A DNA stretch of 64,000 nucleotides, taken from Nitrospira tepida. Lineage in GTDB: Bacteria > Nitrospirota > Nitrospiria > Nitrospirales > Nitrospiraceae. The translations under genes were made by a program, and so were the position numbers. Positions within the stretch are counted from its first letter, which is position 1, and the number at the start of each line of letters is the position of its first letter. The DNA is taken from contig NZ_OX365700.1 in the NCBI RefSeq assembly GCF_947241125.1, positions 3,132,001 to 3,196,000 of the forward strand, given 5' to 3'. Below are positions 1-9,613 of the stretch, one piece after another. A model generated the notes under the pieces. That model ran no database searches, was not told where the DNA came from, and saw nothing but the letters and a program-made list of their open reading frames with translations.

Positions 1-1
1 C

Positions 2-1033
2 ATCGACCTCCTCAACACCAAACTGACCAAGACCGCGGCGGAGAAGCTTGTCCAGGCGACCATGATTCCCCAGACCGTGCGGATCACGCTGCAGCAGCAG
101 CCGTCGCTCCTCCGACTGTCCCTGAATCGCAAGGCGGTCAGCCGGTTCAATTACTTCGTTCTCGGCACGCCGAATCGGTTCGTGCTGGATTTCACCCCGG
201 TTCAAGTGGCCTCACCGGCGTCGAAAGATTCGTCCCCCTCTGCATCGACCGATCATGCCAAAACGCCGCCGCCGGTCTCGTCTCCGGCTGTTTCGCCGCA
301 GGCTGCGGACGCTCCCGCCGCTCCATCCACTCCACGTCGGACGGCCAACCAAATCCGGACGATCGTGATCGATCCCGGCCACGGCGGCAAAGATGCAGGC
401 ACGATCAGCCGGCGCGGGTTGGAAGAGAAGGCCATTACGCTGAAAGTGAGCCTCCGGCTGCGCGACCTCATTAAAGCCAGGCTCGGCGCCAGGGTCTTGA
501 TGACGCGGGACCGGGATGACTTCATCGAACTCGGAGAGCGGGCCAAATTTGCCAATGCGAACGCGGCCGACCTCTTTATTTCCGTGCATGTCAACTCGCA
601 CCCCCAACCCTCGGTCAAGGGCATCGAGATCTATCATTTTGGAGAGGCCAAGGATCAACGGGCCCTGGAGGTGGCGGCTCGGGAAAACGGCACTCCGATC
701 AACGGCAACGGCGTGGGGTGGGAATATCTGGTCGCCGACCTCCTCACGACAAAACGCATCGAGGAGTCGCTGGAACTGGCCTGGCAAACCAAGGAGGCGA
801 TGGTCAAGCACCTCAACGGGCAATACCAAACGGTCGATCACGGGGTGAAGACCGCGCCGTTTTATGTGCTGCGCTATACCGCCATGCCGAGCATCCTGGC
901 GGAGATCGCGTTCATGTCCAATGCGTCGGAGGAACAGTTGATGCGCCAAAGTTCCTTTATCGACGACGTGGCAGAAGCCCTCTTCCAGGGCATCAAGTCC
1001 TATCTCGATCCCGTCCTGCCAACCTCCCGATAG
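2..1033 (+). CDS. amiC: N-acetylmuramoyl-L-alanine amidase with AMIN domain (5' partial)
   Basis: This periplasmic zinc amidase cleaves the bond between N-acetylmuramic acid and the stem peptide and normally helps separate daughter cells. The reading frame is open to the first bases of the window, so the ATG at 62 is internal and the true start lies outside. The visible N-terminal part looks like an AMIN targeting domain, followed by a Pro/Ser/Ala-rich linker and an Amidase_3 domain. That domain shows the expected zinc ligands: His in DPGHGG, Glu in GLEEK, His in SVHVNSH and the catalytic Glu in AEIAFMSN. It ends 82 bp before truA on the same strand. Confidence 0.93.
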   Translation: MDLLNTKLTKTAAEKLVQATMIPQTVRITLQQQPSLLRLSLNRKAVSRFNYFVLGTPNRFVLDFTPVQVASPASKDSSPSASTDHAKTPPPVSSPAVSPQAADAPAAPSTPRRTANQIRTIVIDPGHGGKDAGTISRRGLEEKAITLKVSLRLRDLIKARLGARVLMTRDRDDFIELGERAKFANANAADLFISVHVNSHPQPSVKGIEIYHFGEAKDQRALEVAARENGTPINGNGVGWEYLVADLLTTKRIEESLELAWQTKEAMVKHLNGQYQTVDHGVKTAPFYVLRYTAMPSILAEIAFMSNASEEQLMRQSSFIDDVAEALFQGIKSYLDPVLPTSR

Positions 1034-1115
1034 CGGGCGCGGCCCCGATCCATGGCCCGCCATTCAATCGACGCAGGCCTGTCTTCCCACCACGTCATGC
1101 GCGCAAGAGCCGCCC

Positions 1116-1850
1116 ATGCAGACGATCAAACTGACGCTGGAATATGACGGCACGCATTACGCCGGATGGCAACGGCAGGCCGATCAACCGACCATTCAGG
1201 CGGCCCTGGAGCTGGTGATCGGACAAGTGGCTCAGGCCACCCTGGCAGTCGTGGGGGCCGGGCGCACCGATTCAGGCGTCCACGCGCTGGGACAAGTGGC
1301 TAGTTTTCGGACAGAGCGACAGCTCTCGTCCGAGGAGTGGTCGCGAGCCTTGAATGGCCTCCTACCCGACGATATCTGCGTCCGCTCCGTAGAGTTCGTG
1401 CCGGACGAGTTTCATGCCCGGTACTCCGCCGTCGGCAAACTCTACGAATACCGCATTCTCAACCGGCCCCATCGGTCCGCGCTGGATCGCGACCGGGCCT
1501 GGCACGTGAGAAAACAACTCGACCAGGATGCGATGCGGAAGGCGGCGGAGTGTTTGATCGGCCGGCAGGACTTTTCGTCCTTTCAAGGCTCGCCGACCGA
1601 CAACCAGAACCCCGTCTGCCACCTGCGGCAATTGTCGATCCGAGCGGAATCGGACCTGATCCGGATCGAAGCTTACGCCGACCGGTTTCTCAAGCAAATG
1701 GTTCGGGCCATGGTCGGAACGTTGGTGGAAGTCGGGCTCGGGAAACGGACAGAGGCAAGCCTTCAGAACAGCCTCGCGGCCCGCGATCGGTCCGCGGCAG
1801 GCAAAACCGCTCCGGCACACGGATTGTACCTGGTCCGCGTGGACTACTAA
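1116..1850 (+). CDS. truA: tRNA pseudouridine(38-40) synthase TruA
   Basis: TruA isomerises uridines 38-40 in the tRNA anticodon arm to pseudouridine in the cytoplasm. The 244-residue length is typical. The protein opens with IKLTLEYDGTHYAGWQRQ and carries the catalytic motif GRTDSGVHALGQ, whose Asp is the nucleophile, plus the late motif FLKQMVRAMVGTLV. The start ATG has only a weak ribosome binding site. It converges on cysE, with 11 bp between the two stop codons. Confidence 0.97.
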   Translation: MQTIKLTLEYDGTHYAGWQRQADQPTIQAALELVIGQVAQATLAVVGAGRTDSGVHALGQVASFRTERQLSSEEWSRALNGLLPDDICVRSVEFVPDEFHARYSAVGKLYEYRILNRPHRSALDRDRAWHVRKQLDQDAMRKAAECLIGRQDFSSFQGSPTDNQNPVCHLRQLSIRAESDLIRIEAYADRFLKQMVRAMVGTLVEVGLGKRTEASLQNSLAARDRSAAGKTAPAHGLYLVRVDY

Positions 1851-1861
1851 AAAAGGTCTGA

Positions 1862-2509
1862 TCAGGACCGCGGGTTGGTCGGGTTCTCCAGCTTCTTGCG
1901 CAACTCGATCAGCTCCTGTTCGAGCGCCTCGAAGCGGTCGATGACGGGATCGGGGATGTTGGTGTGGTCCATGGTGGCTTCGGGCACCCGTTCGCCCTCC
2001 ATCTTGATGATGCGGGCCGGCACGCCGATGACCGTGGAATGGGGCGGCACGGACTTCAGCACGACGGAGTTGGCTCCGATCTTCACGTTGTCGCCGATCC
2101 GGATGGCGCCGAGGATCTTGGCTCCGGCCCCGACCACCACATGGTTGCCGATGGTAGGATGGCGCTTGCCCCGCTCTTTGCCGGTGCCCCCGAGCGTGAC
2201 CCCTTGAAACAGGGTCACGAAATCGCCGATCTCGGCCGTTTCGCCGATCACGACCCCCATCCCGTGGTCTATGAAGAACCCCTGGCCGATCTTGGCGCCG
2301 GGATGGATTTCAATGCCGGTCAGCCAGCGAGCGACCTGGGAGATCGCCCGTGGGATGAACGGGACACCCTTGCCTCGCAGCCAGTGGGCCAGCCGATAGG
2401 CCAGGAGCGCATGGAAGCCCGCATAGGTGAGGAGCACTTCCAGCCTGCTGGTGGCGGCCGGGTCCCGATCGAACACCGCCTGTAAATCTTGCCGGATGGT
2501 CCTGAACAT
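1862..2509 (-). CDS. cysE: Serine O-acetyltransferase
   Basis: CysE transfers acetyl from acetyl-CoA to L-serine, giving O-acetylserine for cysteine synthesis. A left-handed beta-helix of hexapeptide repeats dominates the protein, with the family motifs [26 protein letters not shown] and the loop [14 protein letters not shown]. The ATG at 2509 is preferred because GGAGGGG lies 8 bp upstream; an in-frame GTG at 2533 would add eight residues. The C-terminus ends in a charged helix. ispF lies just upstream on the same strand, so the two are probably co-transcribed. Confidence 0.95.
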   Translation of the reverse strand: MFRTIRQDLQAVFDRDPAATSRLEVLLTYAGFHALLAYRLAHWLRGKGVPFIPRAISQVARWLTGIEIHPGAKIGQGFFIDHGMGVVIGETAEIGDFVTLFQGVTLGGTGKERGKRHPTIGNHVVVGAGAKILGAIRIGDNVKIGANSVVLKSVPPHSTVIGVPARIIKMEGERVPEATMDHTNIPDPVIDRFEALEQELIELRKKLENPTNPRS

Positions 2510-2545
2510 GCCAGCCGCCCCTCCGAGCGGCACGATGCCGCTATC

Positions 2546-3028
2546 TTACTTGCCGGGCAGGCCCTCGATCAAACAGGCCGCCTGCGCGGCAATCCCCTGC
2601 TCATGCCCGATCGCATCCAGGCCTTCGCCGCTCTTGACCTTTACGTTGATGCAGCTCGGATCGACAGCCAACACCTCGGCCATCGTCTTGGCCATGGCCG
2701 ACAGATGGGGACCGAGGCGAGGCGCCTGCGCGATGATCGTGCTGTCGATATTGACCAGTCGGTACTGCCGCCGTGCCAAGAGACCCGCCACTTCCTTCAG
2801 CAGTGTCAGGCTGGAAATATCCTTGTACCTCGGATCGGAGCTGGGAAAGTGTCGGCCGAGATCACCCTCCCCCATCGCGCCCAAGAGCGCGTCGCAGACT
2901 GCATGCACCAGCGCGTCGGCATCCGAGTGGCCCAGAAGGCCTTTGTCGTGGGGGATCTCGACGCCTCCCAAAATCAATTTTCTCCCCGCTCCCAAGGGAT
3001 GGATGTCATAGCCCATGCCGATCCTCAT
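2546..3028 (-). CDS. ispF: 2-C-methyl-D-erythritol 2,4-cyclodiphosphate synthase
   Basis: IspF cyclises CDP-methylerythritol 2-phosphate with release of CMP, a step of the MEP isoprenoid pathway. The 160 residues match the family. The metal-binding DIH motif appears in GMGYDIHPLG, the second His in LLGHSDADALVHA, and the substrate segment in STIIAQAPRLGPH. The gene follows ispD in the same direction, but the two are separated by about 100 bp that contains a heptanucleotide repeat array. Confidence 0.97.
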   Translation of the reverse strand: MRIGMGYDIHPLGAGRKLILGGVEIPHDKGLLGHSDADALVHAVCDALLGAMGEGDLGRHFPSSDPRYKDISSLTLLKEVAGLLARRQYRLVNIDSTIIAQAPRLGPHLSAMAKTMAEVLAVDPSCINVKVKSGEGLDAIGHEQGIAAQAACLIEGLPGK

Positions 3029-3107
3029 TGCTAGCCTCGTTGATTGTTGTCCTTATTCGTTCCGCGTTTGAGACCAAGACGGACCATGAGGCGGCCATTT
3101 CGCCAAG

Positions 3108-3149
3108 GATTCACGTGGGACGTTTGACGATTCACGTGTCACGTCTCGT
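3108..3149. repeat. Degenerate heptanucleotide array (GATTCAC type)
   Basis: Six consecutive 7-bp units can be read without a gap: GATTCAC, GTGGGAC, GTTTGAC, GATTCAC, GTGTCAC, GTCTCGT. The period is strict although the units vary. The array spans the 3' end of ispD and the spacer before ispF. Similar arrays occur at 11029-11056, 11491-11518, 12964-12998 and 13029-13056. Confidence 0.8.
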
Positions 3150-3842
3150 GCGCTCCGCCAGAATGGCCTCCCCGATGATGAGATCTTCCGGTCTGGTGAT
3201 CTTGATGTTTTCCCCGCTCCCTTCGACGACCACGACGGGCACGCCGATCCGCTCGACCAAATCCGCCTCGTCCGTCCCCACATACCCTTTGATCACGGCA
3301 TGGTCGTGCGCCTTCTGCAGCACGGACCGCCGAAAGGCCTGGGGGGTTTGGGCCTGCCAGAGCGGCGCGCGATCGACGGTGCGTTCGATGATATGGTCGG
3401 GTCCGACTTGCTTGAGGGTGTCCCGGGAGGGAATGGCGATAATGGCGCCCCCGTGCCGGTCGGCGGCGTCGGTGACGCGGGCGATCATGTCCTCGGTGAC
3501 GAAGGGACGGACGGCGTCATGGACCAGCACGAGTTCGGCATCCGGCTCGACTTCAGCCAGCGCATGCCGCACGGAGTCCTGCCGTTGCTTGCCGCCCGCC
3601 ACGATCCGCCGGACCTTCGAGAACCGGTGGCGGGCGACGATCTCGTCCCGGCAATAGTCCCGGTCCTCGGCCGGCACCGCCAGGATGACTTCCGTGATGA
3701 CCCTCGACGCCTCGAACACCCGCAAGGAATGCACCAGGAGGGGGACCCCGCCGAGCCCCAGAAACTGCTTCGGAGTCTTGGTGCCCATGCGCAGGCCGCG
3801 GCCGGCGGCCGGAACCAGCGCGACGACCTTCCGCCTATCCAC
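3132..3842 (-). CDS. ispD: 2-C-methyl-D-erythritol 4-phosphate cytidylyltransferase
   Basis: IspD couples methylerythritol phosphate to CTP in the MEP pathway. It begins with the nucleotidyltransferase motif [19 protein letters not shown] and contains [14 protein letters not shown]. The GTG start overlaps the stop of the upstream PIN-TRAM gene by 8 bp, with GGAGGAG about 13 bp upstream. The last codons (RRDT and stop) fall inside the heptanucleotide array at 3108-3149, so the C-terminal residues are partly written by repeat DNA. Confidence 0.96.
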   Translation of the reverse strand: MDRRKVVALVPAAGRGLRMGTKTPKQFLGLGGVPLLVHSLRVFEASRVITEVILAVPAEDRDYCRDEIVARHRFSKVRRIVAGGKQRQDSVRHALAEVEPDAELVLVHDAVRPFVTEDMIARVTDAADRHGGAIIAIPSRDTLKQVGPDHIIERTVDRAPLWQAQTPQAFRRSVLQKAHDHAVIKGYVGTDEADLVERIGVPVVVVEGSGENIKITRPEDLIIGEAILAERTRRDT

Positions 3843-4851
3843 GCGCGACTTGCAGCTCCTCCCGCTCGTTCTCGTCCTTCAACCGGGTGAAGATCATGCG
3901 GCCCGCCGTGGTTTGCAGCACGCTGGTCACGACCACATCCACATTCCGTCCGATCCAGCGCCGGGCATTGTCGACCACGATCATCGTACCGTCGTCGAGA
4001 TAGGCCACGCCTTGGCCCGGTTCCTTGCCTTCCTTGAGCACGAACACCCGCATCGCCTCGCCGGGCAGCACGACCGGCCGCAGGGCATTGCAGAGCTCGT
4101 TGATATTCAACACCCGCACGCCCTGCAATTCGGCCACCTTGTTCAGGTTGAGGTCATTGGTCACGACCTTGGCGCGGACCTTTTTGGCCAGGGCGACGAT
4201 CTTGGCGTCCACCTCCCGAATGTGGGGGAAGTCGTCTTCGACGATCCGTACTTCCAAATCCGGCATCTTTTGGATCTTGTTGAGGATATCCAGCCCCCGC
4301 CTGCCCCGCGCCCGCTTCAACGTGTCGGACGAATCGGCGATATGTTGCAGTTCCTGCAGGATGAAATGCGGCACGATGAAGGGGCCTTCAAGGAAGCCGG
4401 TTTCGCACAGATCCGACACCCGTCCGTCGATGATTACGCTGGTGTCGAGAATTTTGGAGCCGTTCGTATGGGACACGGGACCGTCCGGCCGAATCACGAA
4501 CCGTTCCTTTCCGAACTGCGCGCCCAGCACCATGCCGAGGTAGGGAAATCCGAGAAGAAAGACCAACCCTCCGACATGAAAGAGCACGGTCTGCACGTCG
4601 AAGACCGCGCTGCCCACCCATTCGGTGAGACCGGTCAACAGCAATCCGACGCCCAATCCCGCCGTTCCGCCCAAGATGATCCCAAACGATAATTTCTGTA
4701 AGACGTACTCGCTCAGCAGGATGATCAATCCTGTGACGGCGCCGATGGCAAACCCACCCAGTAAGCTCGCTGGTTGATACTCGCCCCCTCGAGTAAACAG
4801 GGCTAATCCAGCTACCCCGCTGAGAAGGACGAAGATGGTTCTTGTGACCAT
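3835..4851 (-). CDS. Membrane PIN-TRAM domain protein (YacL-like putative RNase)
   Basis: The N-terminal third holds about four hydrophobic segments (first [15 protein letters not shown]). A PIN nuclease domain follows, with acidic residues in [15 protein letters not shown] and [14 protein letters not shown], and a TRAM-like C-terminus ([20 protein letters not shown]). The family is known as YacL or PIN-TRAM; its biological substrate is poorly defined. The start at 4851 is set by a strong GGAGGAGGTG 6 bp upstream. A longer reading frame extends to 5115, but those extra residues look like non-coding translation. The gene overlaps ispD, which suggests co-transcription. Confidence 0.9.
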   Translation of the reverse strand: MVTRTIFVLLSGVAGLALFTRGGEYQPASLLGGFAIGAVTGLIILLSEYVLQKLSFGIILGGTAGLGVGLLLTGLTEWVGSAVFDVQTVLFHVGGLVFLLGFPYLGMVLGAQFGKERFVIRPDGPVSHTNGSKILDTSVIIDGRVSDLCETGFLEGPFIVPHFILQELQHIADSSDTLKRARGRRGLDILNKIQKMPDLEVRIVEDDFPHIREVDAKIVALAKKVRAKVVTNDLNLNKVAELQGVRVLNINELCNALRPVVLPGEAMRVFVLKEGKEPGQGVAYLDDGTMIVVDNARRWIGRNVDVVVTSVLQTTAGRMIFTRLKDENEREELQVARG

Positions 4852-5162
4852 ACGTTCACCTCCTCCCGATTCGTCGCGATCACCCCTATACCGAATCGAT
4901 CCAACCCGTCCTCCGGCCCCCTCCTGCTCTCCGACCCAATGGACGACTTCCCGCCGACACACCGATCGCGCAACGCGCCTGGCTCTGCGTCCACGAGATG
5001 CGCGTGTCCCGGATCCGGTACAGGCGGACCTGGATGGCAACATGTCCGGAAGGTCGGGAACCGGCGGGGAAAGGGCAAACCCGGACGCGAGCCCTTGGCT
5101 TCGTCCTAGAACCAATTCTCGGAACGCCGCGGTCGCCCCTGCACCATGTGTGACGAGGGGGC
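4852..5162. other. Intergenic stretch between the aldolase and PIN-TRAM genes
   Basis: These 311 bp contain the strong ribosome binding site of the PIN-TRAM gene at the left end. I see no convincing gene, RNA or repeat in the rest. Open frames crossing it on both strands have no recognisable protein features. It is a plausible place for the promoter of the PIN-TRAM/ispD/ispF group. Confidence 0.5.
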
Positions 5163-6086
5163 CTACGGGATCTCTCCCGCGTAGATACCCATGACCGTGC
5201 CAAGGAACTTGAGCGCTTCGGGCTTTGGTCGCTGGAACGAATTCCGGCCGATGATCGAACCAAACCCACCTCCATCGCGGATGGCGCGAACTTCCTCGAA
5301 GACGTTCTTGTCTTCGCTCTTGGCCCCCCCTGAGAAAATGACGATCCGCCGCCCGCTGAACGAACTCTGCACGACATGTCGCACCCGTTCCGAGAGCGTC
5401 TTGATCGGAATCTGCTCGCCCTCATAGACCTTCTTAGCAGCGGCCTGTTCCAAATGGGCGGTCGGAAGCTTGACCTTGACGATGTGCGCGCCAAGTTGGC
5501 AGGCAATCTGCGCGGCATAGGCGACCACATCCATCGCCGTCTCTCCCTCTTTGCTGAGGGCCGAGCCGCGCGGGTACGACCAGACGACCACGGCGAGGCC
5601 GCTGGCCTTGGCCTCTTCTCCCAGCGCCCGAAGCTGCTCATACATGTGCGTGCAATGGGAGGAACCGGGATAAATGGTGAATCCGATGGCGGAACAGCCC
5701 AACCTGAGCGCATCCTTGACGCTGCCGGTCACGGCTGGAAGCGGATCCTTCTCTTCATGCAGCACATCATGATTGTTCAGTTTGAGGATCAACGGAATCC
5801 GGCCGGCATACTGTCCGGCTCCGGCTTCCAGAAAGCCCAGCGGCGCCGCGTAGGCATTGCATCCCGCCTCGATCGCCAGATCAAAATGGTAATGCGGATT
5901 GTAGCCCGGGGGGTTTGGCGCAAAACTTCTGGCTGGGCCGTGCTCGAATCCCTGATCGACCGGGAGAATGACCAGCTTTCCGGTTCCCGCCAACCGTCCA
6001 TGGTTCAGCATCCGGGCCAGATTGGCCTTGGTGCCCGGTGAGTCGCTTTCGTACCAGCTCAGTATGTCCGCTACACGATTAGTCAT
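5163..6086 (-). CDS. Class I fructose-bisphosphate aldolase (DhnA/FbaB type)
   Basis: This enzyme interconverts fructose 1,6-bisphosphate with dihydroxyacetone phosphate and glyceraldehyde 3-phosphate by a Schiff-base mechanism. The 307-residue protein matches the DhnA/FbaB family: [14 protein letters not shown] near the N-terminus, a lysine in [12 protein letters not shown] as likely Schiff-base site, and [12 protein letters not shown] and [12 protein letters not shown] for phosphate binding. GGAGGGTG lies close before the ATG. The FBPase gene lies immediately upstream, which suggests shared service in gluconeogenesis or carbon fixation. Confidence 0.93.
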   Translation of the reverse strand: MTNRVADILSWYESDSPGTKANLARMLNHGRLAGTGKLVILPVDQGFEHGPARSFAPNPPGYNPHYHFDLAIEAGCNAYAAPLGFLEAGAGQYAGRIPLILKLNNHDVLHEEKDPLPAVTGSVKDALRLGCSAIGFTIYPGSSHCTHMYEQLRALGEEAKASGLAVVVWSYPRGSALSKEGETAMDVVAYAAQIACQLGAHIVKVKLPTAHLEQAAAKKVYEGEQIPIKTLSERVRHVVQSSFSGRRIVIFSGGAKSEDKNVFEEVRAIRDGGGFGSIIGRNSFQRPKPEALKFLGTVMGIYAGEIP

Positions 6087-6131
6087 GGTTCACCCTCCGC
6101 AGAAGCCCCGATGTTCCAGTTGAAAAGCATC

Positions 6132-7136
6132 CTATGCCGTCGCCTTGACGGCTGCCTCGGCCTCCAGTACATCCTCCCGACTTCCGATCAGCAGCGGCAC
6201 CCGCTGATGCAGGGTCAAGGGCTCCAGGTCCAGGATCCGCTCCGTCCCGGTGCTGGCGAGCCCGCCGGCCTGCTCCACGACCATCGCCAACGGACTGGCT
6301 TCGTACAGCAACCGGAGCTTGCCTTCCGGCCTTTCGACCTCGGCCGGATACAAATAAATGCCGCCGGAAAGCAGCACACGGTGCACATCAGCAACCAGAC
6401 AGCCGGAATACCGCCCCGTATAGGGCCGCCCCTTAGACTTGTCCTTGACCTTCAATTGATCGATGTACCGCCGCATGCCGGCCGGCCACTTGTGATAATT
6501 CCCTTCATTCACCGCATAGATGGATCCGCGGGATGGCATCTTGATCGATTCGTGCGACAGCACATACTCGCCGATTTGGGGGTCTAAGGTAAACCCATGG
6601 ACCCCCTGTCCGGTGGTATAGACCAGCATCGTGCTGGACCCATAGAGCAGGTACCCGGCGGCCACCTGCTCTCGTCCGCGCCGGATCAGATCGGTTTCTT
6701 GGGGAGATTGCCGCGGATCGTGGTGGCGGAGGATCGAGAAGATCGTACCGAGCGGCATGTTCACATCGGTGTTGGACGAACCGTCCAAAGGATCGAACAA
6801 CAGCATGTACTTGGCCTGCGTCCAAGCCTCGGGCAGCACCAGCGCCTTCTCTTCCTCTTCGGAAGCCAGGGCGCAGACCAAGCCGTTGGTCTGAAAGACC
6901 TTGATAAAGGTCTCGTTGGCGAGCACGTCAAGCTTCTTGACCGCCTCGCCCTGCACATTCGTTTCGCCGCTGAGGCCGAGGATATTGATCAGCCCAGCGC
7001 GCCGCAGGCTGCTCGTGATCATCTTGCCGACCAGACCGATGTGGGCCATCAGCAGGGAGAAATCTCCCTTAGCCCCGGGATGGGCGGCCTGCTGCTCCAG
7101 AATATGCCGAGTCAGGGTGACCGGAAACCGACTCAT
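6132..7136 (-). CDS. fbp: Class I fructose-1,6-bisphosphatase
   Basis: The enzyme removes the 1-phosphate from fructose 1,6-bisphosphate. The length (334 residues) fits class I. Diagnostic motifs are the metal and substrate site DPLDGSSNTDVNMPLGTIFS, GYLLYGSSTMLVYTTG, and the C-terminal YTGRYSGCLVADVHR. It is followed after 45 bp by the class I aldolase. An IS1380-type element sits only 72 bp upstream of its start, so its native promoter region may have been altered. Confidence 0.96.
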   Translation of the reverse strand: MSRFPVTLTRHILEQQAAHPGAKGDFSLLMAHIGLVGKMITSSLRRAGLINILGLSGETNVQGEAVKKLDVLANETFIKVFQTNGLVCALASEEEEKALVLPEAWTQAKYMLLFDPLDGSSNTDVNMPLGTIFSILRHHDPRQSPQETDLIRRGREQVAAGYLLYGSSTMLVYTTGQGVHGFTLDPQIGEYVLSHESIKMPSRGSIYAVNEGNYHKWPAGMRRYIDQLKVKDKSKGRPYTGRYSGCLVADVHRVLLSGGIYLYPAEVERPEGKLRLLYEASPLAMVVEQAGGLASTGTERILDLEPLTLHQRVPLLIGSREDVLEAEAAVKATA

Positions 7137-7208
7137 AGCTGAACAAAATCCGTCGTAAGGGGTTCATTATAGCGACTTCGGATGGGACGAGCAATGAAAG
7201 AGAGGAGG

Positions 7209-8746
7209 CCCTATTCTCCGGCTAAGCGGGGCTGAGCGCCAGGATTTTGCTTCGCGCCAAGGCCAAAAGGGTCTGTTGGACCGCTGCTGTGAGGCGCAAG
7301 AGCGTGCGGCGGGCATGATGGATGACTGTGCCGACCGTATTGAACACCAGAAATCGCAGCCGCTTCGGCCGGGCGTCGGAGAAATCTCCGGGTAGCGCGA
7401 GGCGCTTCAACGCGCTGAGCAGGTTATACGTGAGCACGTTGAGCCGGAACCAGGCGGCATTGGCGCCAAACTTCCCACTGGGCAGGGCCTCTGCCGCCAA
7501 CTCGTTCTTGAGGACATGATGCACATGCTCCACCGTCCCGGCCTTCTCTCGATGCCAGCGGATCAGGGAGCGACCGTCGCCCTCCCGGTTGGTCACGATC
7601 GCGAAGTGTTTCGCGGTGCTGCCATCCGCGAACAGCTCGCCTTGGCGGTGTCGCACGCGAATCGCCAAGTAGCGCCGCGCGCAAGGCCGACCCTTCCGGT
7701 AGTCCTTATCATCGGGGACAGAGGGCACCTCGGCCCACTCGCGGATCATATCCGGCTCGTCGCGGTCTGGTTGCCAGGCGGTCCCCGGCAGCCGCTCGAT
7801 CTCGGCCCGCAACGGCGGGCTCATGTCCGCGCTGATTGCGTAGCCGATCCCTCGCGCCGGCTCCTCGCACCACGCCAGCACCTCCTGTTCATACAGGGCG
7901 CTGTCGCCCCGGACGAAGAGCTGCTCCACGCCGGCTGGCAACGCCGCCACGGCCCGCTCCAGGATGCGCACGTTGCCGCAGCCCGCCGGCACGTTCCCAT
8001 CCCGGAATTCGTCGTGGACGACCAGGTCCTGCTCGGCCCAGACGACCACGACGGGTTGATAGCCCGACGTGCCCTCGTACGTCACCGTCGCCGTGCGCTT
8101 GTGGGCTTCCAGGATCGTGGCATCCACATCCAGCGTGGCGGTGCGCTGCGGCATCTGCTGCTGCACCGCGGCGAGGATGCGCCGGTTCGCGGCCCCCACG
8201 CCCGCCAAGGGCGCCGACTCCTCGGGCACGGCCGTCTGCTCGCCAGCACGCAGCAACGGGAGATCCTCGACATGACACGCCTCCAAGAAGTCGCGCATCG
8301 TGGTGGCCGCGGGCAGCTCATAGCCCAGCAGGGCGGCCAGTGCGGCATCGGCGCGCAGGGTCGTGAGGTCCTGGCAGCGGTCCCCGCCCGCCGCCCACAG
8401 CGCGATCAGCGTCTCCACCCACTGCGCCGACGTCACGCCGCGCTGCCGCTGTTTGATCCGGACCTGCTCATCGACGACCTGCGCCGCTCCGACGCGGCGA
8501 AACAGCTCGATCACCAAGGGCACGCCCGCATGCGCGGTGACCAGACGGGGATCAATGCGGTCGTCAATCTCGAACGGCAGCCGAGGACTCGCAAACGGCT
8601 TCTCAGGCATCAACCTCCTCCTTGGTTGGCGAATCACCCATTGGGTGAATCACCTCGCAAGGCTGATGCCATGCGGTCCCCTGCTGCTCATGCGTCCAGA
8701 CCGATTCCGTGTCCATCACGGTTGGGAGCTTAGCCGGAGAATAGGG
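7209..8746 (-). mobile_element. IS1380-family insertion sequence, complete
   Basis: The element is 1538 bp. Its ends are a perfect 19-bp inverted repeat, CCCTATTCTCCGGCTAAGC at 7209-7227 and its complement at 8728-8746. A 5-bp direct repeat, GGAGG, flanks it at 7204-7208 and 8747-8751 and is best read as the target-site duplication. It contains one intact transposase gene on the minus strand. A TCACCCATTGGGTGA palindrome lies upstream of that gene inside the element. The perfect ends and intact gene suggest a recent insertion. Confidence 0.95.
7222..8610 (-). CDS. IS1380-family DDE transposase
   Basis: This transposase moves the surrounding element by a DDE mechanism. It is about 462 residues from the ATG at 8610, chosen because AAGGAGGAGG sits directly upstream; a longer frame reaches 8637. 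Family features include the acidic catalytic context TATLDVDATILEAHKRTATV, the motif LFVRGDSALYEQE, and the C-terminal region around KAGTVEHVHHVLKNELAAE. The stop codon lies inside the left inverted repeat, so the coding sequence fills almost the whole element. Confidence 0.93.
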   Translation of the reverse strand: MPEKPFASPRLPFEIDDRIDPRLVTAHAGVPLVIELFRRVGAAQVVDEQVRIKQRQRGVTSAQWVETLIALWAAGGDRCQDLTTLRADAALAALLGYELPAATTMRDFLEACHVEDLPLLRAGEQTAVPEESAPLAGVGAANRRILAAVQQQMPQRTATLDVDATILEAHKRTATVTYEGTSGYQPVVVVWAEQDLVVHDEFRDGNVPAGCGNVRILERAVAALPAGVEQLFVRGDSALYEQEVLAWCEEPARGIGYAISADMSPPLRAEIERLPGTAWQPDRDEPDMIREWAEVPSVPDDKDYRKGRPCARRYLAIRVRHRQGELFADGSTAKHFAIVTNREGDGRSLIRWHREKAGTVEHVHHVLKNELAAEALPSGKFGANAAWFRLNVLTYNLLSALKRLALPGDFSDARPKRLRFLVFNTVGTVIHHARRTLLRLTAAVQQTLLALARSKILALSPA

Positions 8747-8780
8747 GGAGGCGCCATTTGGTCCAATTTGCAAGGCGGCA

Positions 8781-9608
8781 TTACGACAGGTCCGCAGGGC
8801 CGAATCCCTCGACCAACTCGGCGACCACCGATCCAATGATCACCTTGGCTTTCATCATCAAGGGCACCCGCCGATCATCGTTGGAAAACCACACGCGCAC
8901 GTTCCCCTCGTTGAGAAAGATGCCCTGGAACGGCATGACGGCCAGCACCCGCACCGCCTCTCGTTTGCCCCAAGGCCCTTCCAAGCGATCGATCCCCTCG
9001 ACCCGGAGTTCGAGCTGATAGTTCTTTTTATCGTGATGGACGTTCAGGAACACCGTCCGGCCTGGGACCAGCGGCACGAAAGACCGGGCAAAATACAGGC
9101 ACGAGAGGGCATCTTGGGTGTCGACGGGAATATCCAATTCCACCGGCTGACCGTCTTTGACGACCGAGACCTTCCCCTCCTCGTGACGGAACCGATACTC
9201 GAAATCGTTCTTCCGCTTCCCTTCCCGCCGGCGGAACGTCATCCGTTGCGGCACGAGGCGTTCCGCGTCCACCCAGGATTCCACCCGATTATCGACCGGA
9301 TAGAAGCGAGTGATCCAGGGACTCGATCGCGCGGTCGTCACCAGCTTGATGACGGGCCGTTCCTGGATCGGCTCTGAACCCTCCACTCCAAGGGCAGCGG
9401 TACCGGCCGTCACACCCAGCCAGGACAACCGATAGGTCAGGTGTTCGCCCACCGTGAAGGGATGAAGGGCTCGATCAGGGGCCGCCAGCGAATCGGATCG
9501 AAACGTGGAAGGAAAAACGACCGACAGCAGAAGGAGCACGAGCCACAGTCCCGGCCCCAGGATAATACGAGGCCATCGCGGAGAGACGGGTCCCCTCATC
9601 GCCCACAT
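8781..9608 (-). CDS. DUF3108 domain protein, probably exported
   Basis: The protein has a hydrophobic N-terminal segment (GLWLVLLLLSVVFPSTF) consistent with a signal peptide or anchor. The DUF3108 body starts around FTVGEHLTYRLSWLGVTAGTA and continues through FYPVDNRVESWVDA and MPFQGIFLNEGNVRVWFSND. The family is uncharacterised; members are predicted periplasmic beta-rich proteins. An ATG at 9599 with GAGGGG 9 bp upstream is an alternative start. The phosphomannomutase gene ends 5 bp upstream, which suggests an operon. Confidence 0.85.
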   Translation of the reverse strand: MWAMRGPVSPRWPRIILGPGLWLVLLLLSVVFPSTFRSDSLAAPDRALHPFTVGEHLTYRLSWLGVTAGTAALGVEGSEPIQERPVIKLVTTARSSPWITRFYPVDNRVESWVDAERLVPQRMTFRRREGKRKNDFEYRFRHEEGKVSVVKDGQPVELDIPVDTQDALSCLYFARSFVPLVPGRTVFLNVHHDKKNYQLELRVEGIDRLEGPWGKREAVRVLAVMPFQGIFLNEGNVRVWFSNDDRRVPLMMKAKVIIGSVVAELVEGFGPADLS

Positions 9609-9613
9609 CCCCT

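Noticed and set aside
1845-1875. Possible bidirectional terminator between truA and cysE
   Set aside because: There is a short A run and a CTGATCAG palindrome, but the stem is too short to call a terminator.
3108-3149. Heptad arrays as CRISPR
   Set aside because: Units are 7 bp, contiguous and degenerate, with no spacers and no cas genes in the window.
4849-5115. N-terminal extension of the PIN-TRAM protein
   Set aside because: The extra residues lack membrane-protein character and the strong GGAGGAGGTG lies directly before the ATG at 4851.
7516-8733. Long plus-strand open frame antisense to the IS1380 transposase
   Set aside because: It mirrors the codon positions of a high-GC gene and has no domain or ribosome binding site; the minus-strand frame has all transposase motifs.
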